Source: an uncultured Clostridia bacterium
Lineage (GTDB): Bacteria > Bacillota > Clostridia > TANB77 > CAG-508
Direction of reading: 5' to 3'
DNA length: 6,571 nucleotides
Assembly (NCBI GenBank): GCA_948946035.1
Contig: CARBKU010000070.1
Location: 1-6,571 of the forward strand
This document shows, in pieces, positions 5,138-6,571 of this stretch (position 1 is its first letter; each line of letters begins with the position of its first letter). Made by a program: the position numbers and the translations under genes. The notes under the pieces were generated by a model, which was given only the letters and a program-made list of their open reading frames with translations, did not search any database and was not told the origin of the DNA.

Positions 5138-6571
5138 TTATACTATATCATATTCAAAAAGGCAAATTGTTTTCATATTTAAAGTAGTAAAGTCATCCTT
5201 TGGATCATCAAAATCTACAATATTAAATATTTTCTTATTTTGTAATTTAATTTTTATTTTTGATACATCGATTAAAATATTAGTAGATAAATCTTGTCCA
5301 ATAGGGAGTGTTTTATTTTGATTATCATAGAAAATACAATTAGTATAAGAAATTGCATTTATTCCCTCTTTTAAATTAATCTTATAAAAATTAATTTGAT
5401 TAGCCTCTGTTTTTAAAACTTCTTTTAACTCTTTTTCAGGATTAATATTAAATACATTAATATTTTTATTATTTATTTTGCCATTAATAATTGCTTTGTA
5501 AACTGGCACATCTTCTGGCATTGAAACTTTTGTTAAAGCTTTTTTTATAGTTTCCACTTTCTTTTCTAAAGTTAGTTTATATCCAATTTGATTAGTGTTT
5601 TTATTAATTTCTAATATATTAAATTTATCTTTTGGTACTTCTCTATGTTTTTTGTTATTTATTTTTGAAACTTTTGTATTGTCCTGTAGAGCTCCTCCAA
5701 ATATATCAACTTCTTCATTATCTAGTAATATTTTTTCTTTTTTAGCTTGAAGTTTTAAATCTCTTAAACTACTTTCTATATCTTTTGGAGTTACATCATT
5801 ATTTTTAATTTTGTTCAATATGTCAATAACATCTGTTGTTGTTAGGAATATACTATCTGTTTCTTCCTTAGATAAGAATCTTCTTTGTGACTTATCCATT
5901 TCAATTCCTAACTTTTCAATATCTTCTTCATAATCAAATACTTTTGTAATTTTCTTTATAACATTAACTTCTTCTTCTTCTCCCTCTGGTAAGCTTGCTA
6001 CTTCGTCTTTATTACTATATTTCCAAAATTCAAAAATACTCTTTTTATGACTATCTATTTCTTCAATAAATGCTATTGCGTTTTCTATTTTCTTTTGCAT
6101 ATTTTTATTTTTTAGTTTTAATGAATTGATGTCCATAACAATATTTTTTAGTTCGTTTTCATTTGTCTCTAAATTTTTATATAAGTCAACAATGTCTTCA
6201 ATTGTGTAGTTGTCTTTAGGTTTCTTCCTTGTTTTAATTGGTTCGTCATCTTCATCCTTTTCTAATGAATTATCAAGGTCATCGACACCATTTTTCATTT
6301 TACCTTTATTCTTTTTTCCACTATATTTAAAAAAGTATTTAAATTTTCCAAAGAAAGTTTTTTTACATTCTAAAAATGTAGATATTTGTTTTTCTTTTGA
6401 TAGATATTCTATTTCTTGTTGTGCTATAATTAGTTTTAGTTTTTCTAGCTTTTCTTTATTGCTTTTTATAAGTTCTTCTGCTTTTTCTATTTTATCTTCT
6501 CCAACAAAATATTCTTTATTAAGCCATTCTGCTATGCTTGAATAATCTATTTTTCTATCTTCAATATAAAA
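5138..6571 (-). CDS. Unrecognised charged, coiled-coil-rich protein (5' end outside window)
   Basis: The minus-strand frame is open from the right edge at 6571 to TAA at 5140-5138, giving 477 visible residues. An internal ATG at 6298 is in frame, but the 91 codons before it are stop-free and protein-like (EWLNKEYFVGEDKIEKAEEL), so the real start is probably off-window. Visible layout: a Lys/Glu-rich helix, probably coiled coil (about 25-68); a basic-aromatic patch with KTFFGKFKYFFK (about 70-90); an acidic segment DDLDNSLEKDEDDEP; a second long helical stretch (about 120-165); an EGEEEE acidic run; further charged helices; and from about residue 300 a beta-rich C-terminus with many Asn and Ile. 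No signal peptide or membrane segment is visible, so a cytoplasmic location is likely. I do not recognise the family and assign no function. It precedes the lysozyme by about 70 nt on the same strand, separated by the palindrome, so co-transcription is possible. Confidence 0.85.
   Translation of the reverse strand, partial: FYIEDRKIDYSSIAEWLNKEYFVGEDKIEKAEELIKSNKEKLEKLKLIIAQQEIEYLSKEKQISTFLECKKTFFGKFKYFFKYSGKKNKGKMKNGVDDLDNSLEKDEDDEPIKTRKKPKDNYTIEDIVDLYKNLETNENELKNIVMDINSLKLKNKNMQKKIENAIAFIEEIDSHKKSIFEFWKYSNKDEVASLPEGEEEEVNVIKKITKVFDYEEDIEKLGIEMDKSQRRFLSKEETDSIFLTTTDVIDILNKIKNNDVTPKDIESSLRDLKLQAKKEKILLDNEEVDIFGGALQDNTKVSKINNKKHREVPKDKFNILEINKNTNQIGYKLTLEKKVETIKKALTKVSMPEDVPVYKAIINGKINNKNINVFNINPEKELKEVLKTEANQINFYKINLKEGINAISYTNCIFYDNQNKTLPIGQDLSTNILIDVSKIKIKLQNKKIFNIVDFDDPKDDFTTLNMKTICLFEYDIV

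Noticed and set aside
5128..5144. T-run and small AGTAT/ATACT hairpin after the palindrome on the plus strand
   Set aside because: It could be a plus-strand terminator, but no plus-strand gene ends there, so there is nothing for it to terminate.
5106..5321. A 71-codon plus-strand frame starting ATGGAGGGG opposite the unrecognised gene
   Set aside because: Its first codons simply mirror the lysozyme start because of the palindrome, it has no ribosome binding site before the ATG, and the rest is antisense to a longer, better supported frame.
6210..6545. A 111-codon plus-strand frame rich in Ser and Phe
   Set aside because: It is the antisense shadow of the Lys/Glu-rich minus-strand gene; the Ser/Phe runs are what reversed GAA and AAA codons give.

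Overview
The window is 6.6 kb of very AT-rich DNA. Leu is mostly TTA, Arg is mostly AGA, all visible stops are TAA, and starts are preceded by strong purine-rich ribosome binding sites. Together with the gene content (a SpoVB-type flippase, a DacF-type carboxypeptidase, a VanW protein and a GH25 lysozyme with LysM repeats) this points to a low-GC Bacillota of class Clostridia. It may be an uncultured gut lineage, but that placement is inference.

Layout. The left half reads rightward: the 3' end of a VanW-domain gene (1-533), a SpoVB/MurJ-like membrane flippase (TTG start at 586, end 2094), a 168-nt gap that folds into what looks like a regulatory leader RNA, and a secreted D-alanyl-D-alanine carboxypeptidase (2263-3465). 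The carboxypeptidase is broken by an apparent +1 frameshift close to its end; its lost C-terminal 37 codons lie in another frame up to 3556. The right half reads leftward: an unrecognised charged, coiled-coil-rich protein whose 5' end is beyond the window (5138-6571), then a secreted GH25 lysozyme with three LysM domains (3803-5068 or 5083). The two halves converge on a roughly 226-nt, highly base-paired intergenic element (3569-3794) with G-rich unpaired patches. It is best read as a structured non-coding RNA, possibly of the clostridial raiA type.

Function. The recognised proteins all act on the envelope: lipid-linked precursor export (SpoVB-like), trimming of stem peptides (carboxypeptidase), cleavage of glycan strands (GH25 lysozyme anchored by LysM) and a VanW surface protein. 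SpoVB and DacF relatives are tied to spore cortex synthesis in other Bacillota, so a sporulation link is possible but is not shown here.

Most unusual points: the convergent structured RNA element; the candidate riboswitch-like leader with mutually exclusive pairings around the carboxypeptidase ribosome binding site; a near-perfect 56-bp palindrome that buries the lysozyme ribosome binding site and contains a possible promoter; and the frameshift that removes the carboxypeptidase's probable membrane anchor.
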